Below are positions 1 to 8,962 of a stretch of 22,400 nucleotides of DNA, one piece after another. Positions within the stretch are counted from its first letter, which is position 1. Each line of letters opens with the position of its first letter. The position numbers were made by a program, and so were the translations under genes. The stretch is taken from the NCBI GenBank assembly GCA_024364805.1, contig CM044524.1:5560897-5583296 (forward strand), given 5' to 3'. This DNA comes from Euprymna scolopes. Taxonomy: Eukaryota; Mollusca; Cephalopoda; Sepiida; Sepiolidae. The notes beneath the pieces are model-generated. The model worked only from the letters and a program-made list of their open reading frames with translations, ran no database searches and was not told the DNA's origin.

Positions 1-965
1 CTCTCTGATTCTTCTCCTCTGATCTCGAGCGCGTGGTTCAAAGGGAGAAGACGTGGATAGTTACATTTAGTGCATCTTCCTTTTCATCAGGTTTGTCTTT
101 TTTCTGACGTTTTCTCAATTTTTGTGTATCCCTTTCGGACCTTTTATCATGTAGACCAAGTCGCCGGTACGTTTATCTACCGAACCAAACTCCCCACATG
201 AAATATTATTTTTCATACATTTAAAATATACACGATCACCAGGTTTAAACCTTTTACGTGATGTTTGCGTAGTTTGATGGACGATTGCTTGCTTTGGTAT
301 TAATTTATCAAATTCTGATTTTATTTTTTTAGTAAATATGCATTCTTCTGGCGATAATTTCGACGATGTATTTGGGTTCTTAGTTATCCTGTATATTTGC
401 AGGAATTGTTGTAATGCTTTATCCGTCGGGGTCCCTATTGATTTTCTAAGTGCACGCTTTATCGTGTCTACGAACCTTTACGCTAATCCATTTGATCTCG
501 GATGGAACGGTGGTGTAGTTATATGTTTTACCTGAAAAGTGTCACAAAATTCCTTGAAATCACTTGATGTAAATTGTGTTCCGTTATCTGTGACTATAAT
601 GTCTGGCACACCAAAACGTGCGAATAGTTCATGCAGAAAACTTATTGTGTTATTTGTCGTCGGGTTCTTGAAACGTTTTACTTCAGGCCATCTGCAAAAA
701 CTATCTACTACGATTAGGTAGTATTGTCCTTTGCTCGGTTCAGCCAAGTCTATATGAATGCCTGACCATGGATGCCCAGTTTTTTTCCAAGGTTAATGGA
801 CTATCGGTGGTGCCTTTGCGGCTAACGCACTAACTTTACACTTGTTTACTGTTAGTGCAATATTCACATCCATGTTACGCCAGTAAACGTAACTCCGCAT
901 AAGTGCCTTCATCCTATTTATACCCGGATGTCTTGTATGAAAAGCACGTAAATCTTTTTCTGCAA
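1..965 (-). pseudogene. Gypsy integrase region (fossil)
   Basis: The minus strand shows an integrase catalytic core of the rve family, with the DSFCRWPEV-type block around the first acidic residue and the IVTDNGTQF block around the second, at about 478-760. To the right, about 840-960, lies a His/Cys-rich stretch fitting the N-terminal zinc-binding region, with the HTRHPG block. To the left, down to base 1, the sequence resembles the basic C-terminal region of Gypsy integrases. Integrase normally joins retroelement cDNA to host DNA in the nucleus. This copy is broken and belongs to the element at 1-4075. Family assignment is from recognised motifs, without a database search. Confidence 0.9.
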
Positions 966-1229
966 GGTTTTCGGGATAACAACTCTTTCACTATAACATA
1001 AAACATCATTGCATACGGAAAATATGCTTTGCGTTTTTTCATCATTTTCCCTTGTTTTTTTCTCTATGTCTGTGATGACATCGTCATTTTCAGCCTCCCT
1101 TCTTATATCGGTTAACGTGACTGGTAATTCTTTTATTATATTCGCCACCGTGTTTTTTTTCCTCATAATAGCTGCAATTACTGATTCTTCCAGGGTTTCC
1201 TCCATTTTCGGTATAAGCCTTGACAGGCT

Positions 1230-1815
1230 ATCCGCATGCTATTTTTTCCGAACCCAGTTGTTTTATTTGAAAGTCATAATTTAGCAAGATTGTGCCCCAA
1301 CGGAGTGGGCGATTTGCCATATATACTGGCAATCCCTTTTTTGAGGCGAAAATTGACACTAGGAGCTTGTGACCTGTTTCCAGTATGAAGTGTCTCCCAT
1401 ACAGGTAACGTTGGAATTTCGTCACCTCGAAAATAATGCTTGACCCTTCTTTTTCTATTTGAGAGTAAGCCTTTTCCTGCCGAAAGTTGTGTCCTCGAGG
1501 CGTGAGCTATAGGTATCTTCGATCCATATGAAAGGATATGCTGTATACATGCTCCTATACAATACGAACTCACGTCGCTCGCAACACTTATTTCTAATTT
1601 TCGTTCATAAAAAAGTAGATCGGGCGTCAGCGTCTTTTTTATTTTCTCAAATGCGTCTTGACATTCTTTTGTCCATATGCATGTTGTTTCTTTCTTTAAT
1701 AACTCGTTAAGCAAAGCTCTTAGGTCGTGTATCCCTTTGATAAATACTTGGTAGTAGTTTGCGAGACCAAAGAAACACTCTAGAGTCGTCACGTTATGTG
1801 GTGCCGGCATGTTTT
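1230..1815 (-). pseudogene. Gypsy RT connection and RNase H region (fossil)
   Basis: Minus-strand peptides here show the FFGLANYYQVFI block, typical of the RT thumb/connection of Gypsy polyproteins, followed by a WTKECQDAFEKIK block and an RNase H start with an ASDVSSYCIGA block. In intact relatives RNase H removes the RNA template during reverse transcription. The domain sits between RT on the right and integrase on the left, as expected. The region is degraded like the rest of the element. Confidence 0.88.
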
Positions 1816-1959
1816 TAATTGCTGTCGATCTTTCCGGTCTGGGCGTCGACCGTCTTTATTTATTATTTGCCCTAAATATTAGATTTCATCTAAACAAAAA
1901 TCGCATTTGTTTTCTTTCACCTTGAATCCGCATTCGTTTATTCTTGTGAATACTTCTTT

Positions 1960-2570
1960 TAGATGCTCTTGGTGTTCACTTATGGACGCGCTCCTGATGA
2001 TTATGTCATCCAGGTATGCACAAGCACAATCCATACGTTCAGCATTGTATCCATTGCTTGTTGGAAAATCGCCGGCGCGATTTTGATCCCGAAGGGTAGA
2101 CGGTTGTATTTGAACAACCCTTTGTGTGTGTTAATGCATAATATCTTTGAGCATTCTTCTTTCATCGGAATTTGTAAATAGGCGTTTGACGAATCTATTT
2201 TTGACAAAAATTTGCCATAATTTAGTCTGGCAAATATCTCCTCAGGGCTTGGTAAACAGTAGTGGTGGTCTTTTAATACATCGTTGAGGCCCGTAAAAAG
2301 TCTGCACAGACTCGAATTTGTTCCGACTATTTTTTTTACGTACACCGCAGGGGTTGCCCAGACACTAGTTTCGATTTTCGATAAGATGCCCGTTTTTTCG
2401 AGTTTATCTAGCTCGCTATTTATTTTGTCTAAACCGGCGAACGGTACGTTCCGTTTTTTCTTGAACACCGGTGTTGCATCCTTTTTTAGCTCGAACGAAG
2501 CCTTAAATTTATTGCATCTTCTCAGTCTAGTAGTAAATATTTCTGGGAATTTCTTTTTGAGAACGTTTTA
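1960..2570 (-). pseudogene. Gypsy reverse transcriptase region (fossil)
   Basis: Minus-strand peptides match the fingers and palm of a Gypsy reverse transcriptase: a LDKLEKTGIL block, VYVKK, the LPSPEEIFARL block, SKIDSSNAYLQIPM containing the first catalytic Asp, and FKYNRLPFGIKIAPAIFQ. The YLDD catalytic box is encoded near 2010-2030. RT synthesises cDNA from the element's RNA inside virus-like particles in living relatives. The position between protease (right) and RNase H (left) fits Gypsy order. It is part of a broken element. Confidence 0.92.
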
Positions 2571-2689
2571 AATATTTTCTGATGTTGGGGTTCAACTGAT
2601 TATTTTTCTACAAAAAGCGTTCATTAGTTTATCCCAAAAATTGAATTTTTCAATCCAGTCAATTCCCAATACGTTCTCGCTATCTTTAA

Positions 2690-2890
2690 TTATGAAGATT
2701 TCGATTTCTTCTTTATGCCCTCTAAATTAATGGGCAGGATGACCTCTCTTTCGAATTTTATTTCGTCTCCTGCCACTGTTCGTGCACCTTTACTTGACTT
2801 TTGAAGAGTCGGTTTACCCAGATTTTTCCAAGTGTTGGGGTTTATTAACGACAAATCCGACCCAGAGTCAAGCTGAAACTTCACTTGTTT
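2690..2890 (-). pseudogene. Gypsy aspartic protease region (fossil)
   Basis: The minus strand encodes a short stretch with the retropepsin signature MKFQLDSGSDLSLI, containing the catalytic Asp-Ser-Gly, followed by further residues of a compact protease fold. Retropepsins cut Gag-Pol into mature parts. It lies between the zinc-knuckle region and RT, as in other Gypsy elements. The family call rests on the active-site motif and the position. Confidence 0.85.
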
Positions 2891-2989
2891 GTCGAAAATA
2901 TTTACTGATACATATATTCATAAAATATTTTTCCCTTTGTCGTTTGTTCTCATTTGGTGTACTCTATTTTTTGTTCTGCGGCAAACACT

Positions 2990-4064
2990 CTTATGTCCAA
3001 CTTTATCGCAATTGTAGCACCTGATATATCTGTAAGGACAATCCTTTTCCAAATGGTTTTCATCACATCTTCAGCGATTATTGCCTGATACTGTCTTTTT
3101 ATAATTCCTTTGATTATTATCGTAATTTTGTTTTCTGTAGTTATTATATTGACTATTATCGTAATTTCGTTTTCTGTAGTTATTATAATTTGAGTATTTA
3201 TAATTTGAGTATTTCTTTAAATTTGACTAGTCTCAAAATTTCTTTGTCCTGAGATTTTGAAAGGATTTTTAATCTTCCTAATGTACGCCACTCCTGCTTC
3301 TTCTATATCCCTGAAATCTTTTTTTAGTGACAATCTTCCCCTAATTTCTGCATTGTCAGGCCGTTCTCTGTCTCTAATTTTGAGAGAACGCGCCTTCGGA
3401 TCTCTTAATTTTGTGTGTATACTAGATCCGGTGCATTTGAAATCATCCACCGTGAGTTACGATAATTTGAAGTTGTCGCAGTTTTTGTTTACTACTGACG
3501 CATATGTCAGGTAGTCCTGCTCATCAGTTTTCTTAAGATTCATACATGCCCATCTCTTGTTGGAAAAGAGACATGTTCGGTCCGAATAACTCCTTAAGAA
3601 GCTTTACGGTCTCAGCGAAATCTAACTGATTTGTTATCCTTTGCCATATGAAATCAGCACATTTGCAATGTTCACTGGTACCAAGTTTCGAAGTAGTAAA
3701 ATTACTTTATTTTCATTTGGCCAGATTTTTTTTGTCTGTTTTGAAAATATCTTCATACCTCTTGAAGTATGCATCAAAAGTTGTATCCTCTTCCGGTAGG
3801 TATGTGAACACATCTATGTTGTTAACAATTGTTGTGTTGGAGAAGGTTGTATTACTTTCTTGTATGGAATTAGATGTTAATCTTTCTAATTGTTCTTTCT
3901 GTTCAAGTTGCATCTGCACGAACCTTTCTTTCTTGCTTTTCTAGGCGTTTTATGAGTCGTTCATTTTGTCTTTCGTCTCTTTCTGCGTGTAGCGCTTGCT
4001 GTTCTTTTTGTAAGATCTGCTGATTCTGCATAAACTGAGTCATTATTTTAGCAAATTCCTCCAT
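2990..4064 (-). pseudogene. Gypsy gag and nucleocapsid region (fossil)
   Basis: On the minus strand an ATG at 4064 begins MEEFAKIMTQFMQNQQILQ, leading into a Gln/Glu/Lys/Arg-rich helical stretch that looks like a coiled-coil Gag N-terminus. The middle part (about 3217-3920) is lysine-rich and fits a capsid region only loosely. Near 2990-3085 two Cys/His clusters occur, the clearer reading CYNCDKVGH followed by another Cys; these are CCHC-type zinc knuckles of a nucleocapsid. Gag forms the particle and binds element RNA in working relatives. The start choice is supported by the change from AT-rich leader to coding-like sequence at this ATG. This copy is broken. Confidence 0.75.
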
Positions 4065-4075
4065 TTTGTTTTTTT

Positions 4076-4689
4076 CAAAGATTAGAAAAATCAGTCGATT
4101 TTACTAATTCACTTTTTACAATAACTACGAACAACCGTTTTAGGTTCGCTTTTTTTGTGTCAACCGAATTCTATCGATATATTATGTTTTGCGTTGAACC
4201 TTTTTTCCCCCCTTTTTCTATTGAGGGATAAAAAATGTATTTTATTTTTTTCTCTTAATCTGTTAAGTTTTCATTACGTACAAGAATTCTTTTTTTAAAA
4301 GGAACCCTTTCTTGTTACAGCTGAAAAAATATCACTTTTCTTCTTCAAGACAATTTGCATAAATTAGTTCACGGTGTACTAGCGAACACACTTTTTTTTT
4401 CTTTGACTTTCGTAGTCACTTTTAAATGGATATTGGTATTTTGCTTTCAAGTGTTATATTTAGGAGTTTCATTATTATTATTATTATTATTATTATTCTG
4501 TTTCTTTTTGTTGTTCTTGTTGTTGGTGTTATATTGTTCGTTGTTATTAAAAGCGCATGTTAGAGAGTCTTATTAATGTGTGTTGTTATTAGGAAGTCTT
4601 AGAGAGAGAGAGATATGTTGTTGAGAGATTGTTCGTTTTATGACGATTCATATATATAAAATGTTCGTCATAGATGTGTTGAAGAAGGA
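4076..4689 (-). other. Presumed 5' leader/LTR side of the Gypsy fossil (unconfirmed)
   Basis: This stretch lies directly upstream of gag on the minus strand, where a primer-binding site and 5' LTR would be expected. It is AT-rich with long T and A runs, a C/T run near 4201-4218, a TATA-like stretch around 4650-4662 and a (TTA)n tract. I cannot delimit an LTR because the partner copy is outside the window, and I could not match a primer-binding site to a specific tRNA. No gene is visible. Confidence 0.35.
4471..4498. repeat. (TTA)n microsatellite
   Basis: Nine or so uninterrupted trinucleotide units, followed by GTT-rich sequence to about 4550. Confidence 0.9.
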
Positions 4690-5989
4690 AGCTCTGTTAA
4701 GTATATGTGTGTGCATATATATTTCTCTCCGAGAATGCTTGTGTTGGTAAGTATATGTGTGTATGTGTATTTCTTTCCGAGAATGCTTGAGTGGGTAAGT
4801 ATATGTGTGTGCATGTGTATTTCACTCTGAGAATGCTTTAGTGGGTAAGTATATGTGTGACCATGTGTATTTCTTTCTGAGAATGTAGTAATTAAGCATA
4901 AATGTGTGTGTATGTGTATTTATCTCCGAGAATGCTTTAATGGGTAAGTATATGTGTGTGTGCATGTTTATTTCTCTCCGAGAATGCTTGAGGGGGTCGG
5001 TATATGTGTGTGAAGGCGTATTTCTCGTCGAGAATGCTTGAATTCGTAAGTATATGTGTGTGTATATGTATTTCTCTCCGAGAATACTTTAGTGGATAAG
5101 CATATGTGTGTGCATGTGTAGTTCTCTCCGAGAATGCTTGATTGTGTAAATATATGTGTGTGTAGGTGTATTTCTCTGCGAGAATACTTGAGAGGGTAAG
5201 TATATGTGTGCGCATGTGTAGTTGTCTCCGCGAAAACTTGAGGTGGTAAGTATATGTGTGTGCATGTGTATTTCTCTTTTTAATGCTTGAGAGGGTAAGT
5301 ATATGTGTGTGCATGTCTGTTTCTCTCCGAGAATGCTTGAATTGGTAAGTATATATGTGTGCATGTGTGTTTCTCTCCGAGAATACTTGAGTTGGTAAGT
5401 ATATGTGTGCACATGTGTATTTCTCTCCGAGAAGCTTGACTGGGTACATATATGTGTGTGCATGTGTATTTCTCTCCGCGAATGCTGAGTTGGTAAGCAT
5501 ATGTTAGTGCATGTGTATTTCTCTCCGATAATGATTTAGTGGGTAAGTATATGTGCGTGCATGTGTATTTCTTTCCAAGAATGCTTGAGTGGGTAAGCAT
5601 GTGTGTGTGCATGTGTATTTCTCTTTTTGAATGCTTGAGAGGGTAAGTATATCTGTGTGCATGTGTATTTTTCTCCGAGAATGCATCAGTGTGTAAGTAT
5701 ATCTGTGTGCATGTGTATTTTTCTCCGAGAATGCATCAGTGTGTAAGTATATCTGTGTGCATGTGTATTTTTCTCCGAGAATGCATCAGTGTGTAAGTAT
5801 AGGTGTGTGCATGTGTATTTCTCTCCGAGAATGCTTGAGTGGATAAGTATGTATGTGTGTATGTGTATTTCTCTCCGAGAATGCTTCAGTGGGTAAGAAT
5901 ATGTGTGCGCATGTGTATTTCTCTCTGAGAATGCTGTAATGTGTAAGTATATGTGTGTGCATGTGTATTTCTCTCCGAGAATGCTTTAC
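4690..5989. repeat. 50-bp minisatellite, about 26 units
   Basis: The landmark gagaatgctt recurs at 4731, 4779, 4829, 4879, 4928, 4980, 5030, 5080, 5130 and onward, giving a 50-bp period with 48-52 bp variants. A typical unit reads gagaatgctt, gagtgggtaa, gtatatgtgt, gtgcatgtgt, atttctctcc. Units differ by a few substitutions, except for three identical copies at 5651-5800. About 16 of 26 units contain GTAAGTAT. On the minus strand the consensus unit has no stop trinucleotide in any frame, so long overlapping minus-strand ORFs (for example 4937-5500) arise as a by-product. The array ends abruptly near 5989 in an A-rich run. It lies about 600 bp upstream of the Gypsy gag start. Confidence 0.95.
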
Positions 5990-6330
5990 AAAAAAAGAGA
6001 CATAACTAAAAACCGATAATACATTCGAAATAAACATAAATCGCCAGGGTAAACAGATTAATATTATACACGAGATATGTAAAGTAAATACCACGGCATT
6101 TTTATGTCTATTGCATTCTCTAACAATCGTGCAATAGCAATTTGTCAACAACGGTTTCGACCCATATATAACACGGCTGTTGATGTTTCGTTAGTTATAA
6201 AAAACACGCAGGATATAACTAGGCAGCATCAAGCGAGAAATGCACTAAGCCTCGATTTCGTTTTCTTGTTGTAGTTAAAGATTAAAGAATTTATTCTCTC
6301 TTTCGTGAGTAATCTTCTATAATATAAATA
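5990..6330 (+). other. Unassigned; weakly LTR-like or promoter-like block
   Basis: No ORF of note. On the + strand there is a TATA-like catatataac near 6160-6172, then unique sequence with attaaag-type poly(A) signals around 6283-6292. This spacing would suit a solo LTR or a promoter, but no terminal repeat or target-site duplication is evident. Confidence 0.15.
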
Positions 6331-6874
6331 TCACCTTTCTGTTGAAATGTATTTATGTATTTATGTCTGCCTAAGACTTTCGACAACTAATGTTCACGAG
6401 ATCGGTATCGTTTTAAAGCTCTACCCTTCGAATATCGAAAAACTTGCCCAAAATATTAATTCCTTCACCTTCAACTGGGCAATTGTCTACAAGGAGGGGT
6501 TCGCTTTTTTCGCCGTTATTTTCGAAAGTCATCCCTTCTTTTCGATGTACTAGCCTTAATTTAAAACTTCGCCACTTCCGTTTTTGTGATGGACGCAACT
6601 GCAAAGATATCAGGTTTTTTCACGTACTTTTTCTTTATCGCGGTACAGGTTCGAGCCTTCCTGCCTACTACCACTTTTGTCATTATTTTTATTTTTGCTC
6701 AATACACCCCCCAAATACCCGCATAATACCGGGAAACCAGGCTAGCAATTAAGGTTGTTGGTTGTTTTTGTTTTACGGCATATCAACTCTTTTCGGGTTA
6801 CTTAATGCGGAATCCAAACATTTTGAAGAACATTTTTTAATAGAATATATTTGCTGTTTTCAAGTTGGTTTCTA
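6331..6874. other. No recognisable gene
   Basis: AT-rich sequence with short open stretches on both strands (for example minus 6413-6604, 63 codons) that I do not recognise. A ggttcgagcc string at 6649-6658 resembles a Pol III B box, but no A box is found upstream. Confidence 0.4.
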
Positions 6875-7036
6875 TTTAACCCATAGTTGGGACCCTAATA
6901 AGTACTATCACTCCGGGTCAGAGTGGACCTGGGAGCAATGGTAATTAAGGGCTTGCCTCACCCTTCCCAAAGCCCGCAAGCTGGGGCCTCACCACTGGAT
7001 ATAGTTTAACTTCATATCCAGGACCAGCAATTAAGA

Positions 7037-7038
<2 letters not shown>
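6875..7038. repeat. GC-richer block, possible interspersed repeat fragment
   Basis: This ~165-bp block (gggaccctaataagtac ... caggaccagcaattaa) is clearly richer in G+C than its surroundings and stops at the start of a (TA)n tract, as many dispersed-repeat fragments do. On the + strand it carries a good 3' splice-site-like ccatag at 6883-6888, followed by an open stretch (WDPNKYYHSGSEW) ending at 6944. I cannot tell a repeat from an exapted exon without genome-wide copy number. No second copy occurs in the window. Confidence 0.3.
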
Positions 7039-7111
<73 letters not shown>

Positions 7112-7167
7112 TATATATATATGCATATATATAATTATGTGTGTATGTGTGTGTATATATATATATT
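7039..7167. repeat. (AT)n microsatellite with GT interruptions
   Basis: (AT)35 uninterrupted at 7039-7108, then two gcatatat interruptions and a tgtgtatgtgtgtgtatat tail to 7167. Confidence 0.95.
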
Positions 7168-7362
7168 GTTGAAGGCAAATAACTCTCTATATACTGCGCC
7201 AATAAATCTTTCAGAGACTTTAATACCGTAATCTCTTTATCCACTGAATAATTGTCGTTAACAATTGTCGCTACAATTGTACTAAAATTATTCATATTTT
7301 TCTCTTCGACAGTGTATCCAACCCTTAGCATTGGTTTCAATGACAGATGGCTTTTACGTTAA
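7168..7362 (-). other. Unrecognised open stretch, possible exon or repeat remnant
   Basis: The minus strand is open from about 7362 to the (TA)n tract, reading ...[19 protein letters not shown], then a stretch with [20 protein letters not shown] and YIESYLP, about 58 non-repetitive residues. Composition is protein-like rather than low-complexity. It continues through the TA tract as YIYI repeats, which cannot be genuine. A weak acceptor-like aaaag lies at its start. I recognise no family; it could be chance, a transposon remnant or a terminal exon. Confidence 0.15.
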
Positions 7363-7908
7363 ATCAAAATTGACTTTTTATTTTTACTTATTTATTTTAG
7401 TCGACAATGTTTAAAATATTTATTTTTTACACTATTCTAAATTATTTTCTTACTTTTTAGTATTTAAACATTAATATAAGCGACCATATGTACCGTTCAT
7501 CAATTCTTAGAAACAAGGTTTCTCATGTTGAAAGGATGCTTCATTGACCTTCACGCAGCACGTTTGCGCGAGGATCCATGCGTATGGTAATAATTTACCT
7601 CCGCGTTTTCAACAAATAGTTTTATTTTGCTATCCATTTTTATTATTAATCACCATTACATTTTGCATTTCTTTTTTTTAAATATTTCTTTCTGTTTCAA
7701 ATGTTTTCGTTTACAACAGTGACAGAAATTCACACTCAGGTGCGCAACAAATCAATCATGCTTCGACAAAATGTTTATTTTTACAAAATCCTTGCCGTAA
7801 GATTTATTAAAATTCTATCAACTTTTCTATTTCTCACAAAAAATAAATCTTTAAAACACAAGATTCGATGAATCACAAATACTAAAATACTGTGATAATT
7901 AATCAATC

Positions 7909-7909
<1 letters not shown>
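7363..7909. other. No recognisable feature
   Basis: AT-rich sequence with T-rich runs near 7376-7460 and 7660-7690. No ORF, repeat unit or RNA signature stands out. Confidence 0.5.
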
Positions 7910-7948
<39 letters not shown>

Positions 7949-8000
7949 GTGTGTGTATAAATGTATATATATATGTGTGTGTATATATATATACACCCAC

Positions 8001-8031
<31 letters not shown>

Positions 8032-8049
8032 CATACATTGTATATATAT
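7910..8049. repeat. (TA)n/(GT)n compound microsatellite
   Basis: (TA)n at 7910-7946, then a gggtgtgtgtata to tatacaccc pair that is partly self-complementary, then (AT)n to 8026 and a cat/acat run. It abuts the left end of the Tc1-like element at 8051, consistent with TA-targeted insertion into the tract. Confidence 0.9.
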
Positions 8050-8054
8050 GCAGT

Positions 8055-8260
8055 GTATCACAAAAGTACACCCCTCCCATTTCTTCAAATATTTAAATAT
8101 AGCTCCTCATAGGACAGCTCTAAAAAAAGTTTTTTGACACAATGAAAAATACTCTGTCTGCAGCATATATAACAAAGTTAATTTATTTTCCCCTTAAAAT
8201 ATCTCAAAATATTGCCATTAAAAGCTAAATCCCTCGCAACAAAAGTGAGTACATCCCTTA
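8055..8260. repeat. Paired direct repeats in the left end of the Tc1-like element
   Basis: The outer copy, acaaaagtacacccct at about 8060-8075, and the inner copy, acaaaagtgagtacatccct at about 8239-8258, share acaaaagt...gtaca.ccct. The ~180-bp spacing matches transposase-binding repeats in IR/DR-type Tc1 elements. The right-hand pair is not found. Confidence 0.6.
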
Positions 8261-8344
8261 TAAGAATTTGTCAATATTAACATACAACATTTCACATCTT
8301 CATTTACGACGTCGCGGAAATGGCGGATATTTTAGGCTTTGCGC

Positions 8345-8889
8345 ACCTCCCCATTCTGCTTGAGGATGCCCCAAAGATGTTAAGTTGGGTTCAAGTCTGT
8401 TTATTCTCAGCCTCTTCAGTAAGCAGTGATTGTCTAAAATGTGTGGTTTGGGTCACTGTCATGCTGGAACATCGCTCTGCGACCCAATTTCTGGAGAGAG
8501 GGGATCATGCTCTGCGGTAGTATTTGACAGTACATGTCCGAGTTCATGTTTTTCTCAATGAAATATAACTCTCCAATACCCGCAGCATTTATGCAACCAC
8601 AGACCATGACACCCCCACCACCATGTTTGACTGTAGGCATGGTACACTTATTTTTGTACTCCTCACCTGGTCGCCGCCACACATGCCAGAAAAGGCCATC
8701 AGAACCAAACAAATTAAATTTCGTCTCATCAGACCATAGGCCATGGTTCCAGTAATCTATGGTCTTTGTTGATATGCCTTCAACAAACTGTTTGTAGGCT
8801 TTCTTATGTACTGCCTTCAGAAGAGGCTTCCTCCTAGGGTGACAGCCATGCACACCAATTTGAGTCGTAATTAAAGAGTGGAAGAGCAT
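8345..8889 (-). pseudogene. Tc1-like transposase relic (DDE family)
   Basis: The minus strand encodes about 150 continuous codons of a Tc1/mariner transposase from 8889 to 8434: RRKPLL and HKKA (end of the DNA-binding half), GLWSDETKFNLFGSDG with the first catalytic Asp, RRPGEEY, a VKHGGGGVMVCGCI block, YFIEKNMNSDMY, and FQHDSDPNHT with the second Asp. In the same frame a stop follows; DLNP and HLWGILK appear further on, near 8370-8400. About 12 codons are missing between the second Asp and the usual catalytic Glu, and the Glu codon position just before HLW reads TAA. The N-terminal helix-turn-helix half is not recognisable. In working relatives the enzyme cuts at the terminal repeats and inserts at TA. 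Confidence 0.88.
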
Positions 8890-8962
8890 TACAGTAGTTT
8901 CATATTTTGGAAATAATGTACGATTATGAATATCTCCAATATCAAATAATCCTTATACACTG

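Larger units (their letters stand above)
1..4075 (-). mobile_element. Ty3/Gypsy LTR retroelement fossil, gag-pol part, open at left edge
   Basis: Read on the minus strand, domains occur in the order gag, zinc knuckles, aspartic protease, reverse transcriptase, RNase H, integrase. Integrase after RNase H is the Ty3/Gypsy arrangement and excludes Copia. The gag start lies near 4064 and the integrase C-terminal region reaches base 1, so the 3' end and 3' LTR lie outside the window. The coding region is broken in roughly ten or more places, so it is a fossil. Only one LTR side could be in the window, so LTR divergence cannot date it; the domains are still easy to recognise, which suggests moderate age. 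No envelope gene or chromodomain is visible in the part present. Family call is firm; the lineage within Gypsy is not determined. Confidence 0.93.
8051..8962 (-). mobile_element. Decayed Tc1/mariner DNA transposon
   Basis: The left end begins cagtgtatcacaaaagtaca, a typical Tc1/mariner terminal-repeat start, directly after TA-rich sequence. A related block, acaaaagtgagtacatccct, recurs about 183 bp inward. Together they resemble the two-direct-repeat (IR/DR) ends of some Tc1 elements. A minus-strand transposase relic follows. The right end is uncertain: atacactg at 8955-8962 is the exact complement of the first 8 bases of the left end, giving a ~0.9-kb internally shortened element. A weaker match, ggggatcacttttctata near 9327-9344, would give ~1.3 kb, the usual family length. 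The transposase relic has stops and a missing segment, so the copy is inactive. Confidence 0.8.

Noticed and set aside
4355-4576. Leu-rich + open frame resembling a membrane segment
   Set aside because: Produced by the (TTA)n/GTT tract in the presumed Gypsy leader.
4937-5500. 187-codon minus-strand open frame
   Set aside because: It consists entirely of the 50-bp minisatellite, which has no stops in any minus frame; overlapping frames are equally open.
5990-6330. Solo LTR
   Set aside because: Only a TATA-like string and poly(A)-like signals; no defined ends, target duplication or partner copy.
6649-6658. B-box-like ggttcgagcc (also gggttcaatcc near 9489) suggesting a tRNA-derived SINE
   Set aside because: No A box at the expected distance, no poly(A) or simple tail, and no second copy in the window.
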